A stretch of 34,713 bases of DNA from Lachnospiraceae bacterium. Lineage in GTDB: Bacteria > Bacillota > Clostridia > Lachnospirales > Lachnospiraceae. Below, piece by piece: positions 32,719 through 34,713 of the stretch; position 1 is the stretch's first letter, and the number at the start of each line of letters is the position of its first letter. The notes under the pieces were generated by a model. It did not search any database and was not told the origin of the DNA. It was given only the letters and a program-made list of their open reading frames with translations. A program made the translations under genes and the position numbers. The stretch lies in contig JALEIR010000054.1 in the NCBI GenBank assembly GCA_022769665.1, positions 1 to 34,713 of the forward strand, in the 5' to 3' direction.

Positions 32719-33558
32719 ATGGAAAACCCAACTTTTTATTTAGAAGCAAAATATAGCTATGAGCTTGTCCACAGGAAGAACATGTGCAACAGTCTGATTC
32801 CCCCTCATATCCATGATTCAGCAGAAATCTATCTGAATCTCTCCTCTCTGCCCAATATACTTTTAGGCAACAGAGTGATGACTGCCGCACCGGGAACACT
32901 GATTATCATACCTCCTTTCTGTGTTCATCGACTGTTTGACCGGACAGACGAGATTTATGACCGCTACATCCTGTCAATCAACCTTTCTTGGCTGGATTCT
33001 GTTCTTGTAAATGGGAATGTGGAATATGAATATCTGAAAAATCCCGAAATTCCTCTGCTTCTTCCGCTTTCACCGTCTGAACCGGGCAGACTGCAGCAGA
33101 GTTTTGAAGAATTATTGTCCCTAAATGAATCCGACACCTTCCACAAGCTGTCGGGCTTTTTTCGATGTATGTCTATTATAAACAACACCGTGAAGCAAAA
33201 CCACACAGATAATGATAAAACAATTAAGTCTTCCGCCACGCAGCAGATGGTAAGTGACATTATCCGCTATCTGAACGAACATACTGACAGAAATGTTACC
33301 TTGCAGGAGTTATCCGATCATTTTTATTTGAACCCGGACTATATTTCCCGCATTTTCAAAAAGCATACCAATTCTACTGTAGGAAACTATATCACCCTGC
33401 AGAAAATGGCTCGGGCAAAGCAGCTACTTCTGGAAGGGTATACTATAACTCAGGTTCAAATCATGACCGGATATTCCAGCTATGCTCATTTTTCACGCAC
33501 CTTCCGAAAACAGACCGGAATGACCCCCGGCGCATACCGTGGCGAAAGCTTGAAATAG
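32719..33558 (+). CDS. AraC-family transcriptional regulator with cupin domain
   Basis: A 279-residue regulator. The N-terminal part (about 1-150) is a cupin-like sensor (LIPPHIHDSAEIYLNL, PGTLIIIPPFCVHRLF). The C-terminal AraC domain (about 178-277) has both helix-turn-helix units, with VTLQELSDHFYLNPDYISRIFKKHT and QIMTGYSSYAHFSRTFRKQTGMTPGAYR. In-frame ATGs stand at 32704, 32710 and 32719; the last is chosen because GGAG sits 9 bases before it, and 32704 coincides with the predicted transcription start. It lies between the leftward Gfo/Idh set and a convergent TIM-barrel gene, and probably activates one or both in response to a sugar. Confidence 0.9.
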   Translation: MENPTFYLEAKYSYELVHRKNMCNSLIPPHIHDSAEIYLNLSSLPNILLGNRVMTAAPGTLIIIPPFCVHRLFDRTDEIYDRYILSINLSWLDSVLVNGNVEYEYLKNPEIPLLLPLSPSEPGRLQQSFEELLSLNESDTFHKLSGFFRCMSIINNTVKQNHTDNDKTIKSSATQQMVSDIIRYLNEHTDRNVTLQELSDHFYLNPDYISRIFKKHTNSTVGNYITLQKMARAKQLLLEGYTITQVQIMTGYSSYAHFSRTFRKQTGMTPGAYRGESLK

Positions 33559-33575
33559 TGTGAACCGTTTCACCT

Positions 33576-34415
33576 CTATTCTGCGATATATCTGAACTGC
33601 ATATCTATCCACTGCACGGATCTTCTGAGTGCCTCAATTGTTTTTGTTTCAAGCACACATCCGGCATTGCATTTTTCTGCTGTTTCCAGTCGCTTCATGA
33701 TGTCTAAATCACCATCTCCCAAAGCCAAATGATTCTTAGGCGGATTTTCTTTACCATCGTGAATATGAAAGTGCTTTAAAGAGTCTTCATGATCCAGAAT
33801 GAAAGGGACATCAGCTTCCTTTACAGCTTTCGAATGCCCAATATCCCAGGTCAACGCAAAATGAGGACTGTCCAGTAAATATTCTATCGCTTCTTTCTCA
33901 TAATTCCGAAATCCGTCTGTGTTCTCAACGGCGATTTTGATATCTGCATCGCCTATCCACTTCTCACAAAACTCCCTGAAAACCTTGAAATAATCCATAT
34001 ACACACCAATGTCTCTGTCATACATTTGTACCTTTTTGTCCGGAAGTGTAATATAAATTCCATGATGCATATGCATGTTTATTATGAATGATTGCGCCGG
34101 ATTTCCAAAAGCGTTTTTCAGTGGCAGCATTCGCTTTGCCACCTCTATTGTTCTCCTCACTGTCTCTAAATACGCTTCCCTCACCAATGGATTAAAGTCA
34201 GCAATATTCAGGTTTTCATCCAAATGAATTGTGTAATATATTTTGCTTTCCTTAGCCGGGCGATATAATTCCTCCCAATTTTCCAGCTTATCTATCTGGT
34301 ACTCCGGAAAGTTCATATTCAATTCAATAAAGTTCAGTTTCAGCTCCTTACAAAGTGAAATATTCTCAGCAAGCGACCTGTTCTCAATTAATGTCGGCAT
34401 ACCATACTGCATCAT
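33576..34415 (-). CDS. Sugar phosphate isomerase/epimerase-type TIM barrel (second)
   Basis: A 279-residue TIM-barrel enzyme of the AP-endonuclease-2/xylose-isomerase-like group. Probable metal ligands in order are the Glu in AVENTDG, the Asp in TWDIGHSKA, the His in HFHIHDGKE and the Glu in VLETKT. It is distinct from the 29409 barrel. AAGGAG lies 7 bases before the ATG. It converges with the AraC-type gene across 17 bp. The reaction is unknown; isomerisation, epimerisation or beta-elimination of keto-sugars are all possible in this superfamily. Its upstream 109 bp have only a weak TAAAAT box. Confidence 0.88.
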   Translation of the reverse strand: MMQYGMPTLIENRSLAENISLCKELKLNFIELNMNFPEYQIDKLENWEELYRPAKESKIYYTIHLDENLNIADFNPLVREAYLETVRRTIEVAKRMLPLKNAFGNPAQSFIINMHMHHGIYITLPDKKVQMYDRDIGVYMDYFKVFREFCEKWIGDADIKIAVENTDGFRNYEKEAIEYLLDSPHFALTWDIGHSKAVKEADVPFILDHEDSLKHFHIHDGKENPPKNHLALGDGDLDIMKRLETAEKCNAGCVLETKTIEALRRSVQWIDMQFRYIAE

Positions 34416-34524
34416 GTATCAGCTCCTTATGTCCTGTACGAAATTTCATTTTACAATGCAAAACCCTTCTTTAACCATTGTTATATAACATCATAAATTC
34501 TCCCGAAACATGACCGTATTCTCT

Positions 34525-34713
34525 GACTCTCTTTACCCCAATATTTCCACCTTCGCCAGATTTTTACGTAATCTACGACTCTTTTTACCCCAATATTTCC
34601 GCTTTCGCCGGATTTTTACGTAATCTACGACTCTTTTTACCCCAATATTTCCGCCTTCGCCGGATTTTTACGTAATCTACGACTCTTTTTACCCCAATAT
34701 TTCCGCCTTCGCC
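34525..34713. repeat. 52-bp tandem repeat, 3 full copies plus a partial
   Basis: Copies start at 34525, 34577, 34629 and 34681; the last is cut by the window end. The copy nearest the gene (34525) differs from the consensus at three positions, the second at one, and the others are identical. Each unit contains the 8-bp palindrome TTACGTAA. The period is not a multiple of three, so it is not coding. Unrelated in sequence to the left-end array. Confidence 0.95.

Noticed and set aside
34525..34713. CRISPR array or coding repeat at the right end
   Set aside because: Units are directly abutting with no spacers, and a 52-bp period would shift frame at every copy.

Overview
The window looks like chromosome from a spore-forming, low-to-mid GC Firmicute, most probably a Lachnospiraceae-type gut Clostridium. 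The evidence is strong AGGAGG-type ribosome binding sites, spoVA sporulation genes, a CIRCE-controlled groESL operon, a YtrA-type GntR/ABC operon and gut-type GH13 and Gfo/Idh sugar genes. I see no rRNA, tRNA, phage, integrase, transposase or CRISPR array. Both ends of the window lie inside tandem arrays of about 52-53 bp units, so these may be assembly breakpoints.

Layout. 1-198: 53-bp tandem repeat. 301-2835 (minus): TIGR04076-type small Cys protein, nitrilase-superfamily hydrolase, a P-loop kinase interrupted by an in-frame TGA, and a zinc-ribbon Nudix hydrolase. 3085-11433: a signalling-rich stretch with a 7TM-type diguanylate cyclase, tcdA, a CapA-like lipoprotein, a second GGDEF protein, a YczE-family membrane protein and a 7TM-PAS-GGDEF-EAL protein. 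11513-16089 (minus): one self-contained operon of YtrA-like GntR repressor, ABC ATPase, ABC permease and OmpR-type regulator. It has a clear promoter, an operator that matches the published YtrA site exactly, and a terminator. 16146-19638 (minus): spoVAC and a GtrB/FdtA/FdtB/GtrA sugar module. 19722-21862: M24 peptidase and a divergent YitT protein. 21878-24937 (minus): spoVAA and spoVAB, then citrate synthase overlapping a MarR regulator. 25054-27530 (minus): groEL with an in-frame TAA, groES, CIRCE, and a second MarR gene. 27723-34415: a carbohydrate region with a GH13 glycosidase, two Gfo/Idh/MocA oxidoreductases, two TIM-barrel isomerase/epimerase-type enzymes and an AraC regulator. 34525-34713: 52-bp tandem repeat.

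How the parts fit together. The YtrA operon reads as an autorepressed, envelope-stress-like ABC system; its OmpR-type regulator has lost most receiver active-site residues and has no kinase beside it. The Fdt/Gtr genes can make a dTDP-3-amino-6-deoxyhexose and load or flip a lipid-linked sugar. The carbohydrate region has the ingredients of an oxidation-then-isomerisation or elimination route for glycosides, but it has no transporter in the window. Two conserved genes, the P-loop kinase and groEL, carry a single premature stop with the downstream frame still intact. They are either real lesions or base-call errors.
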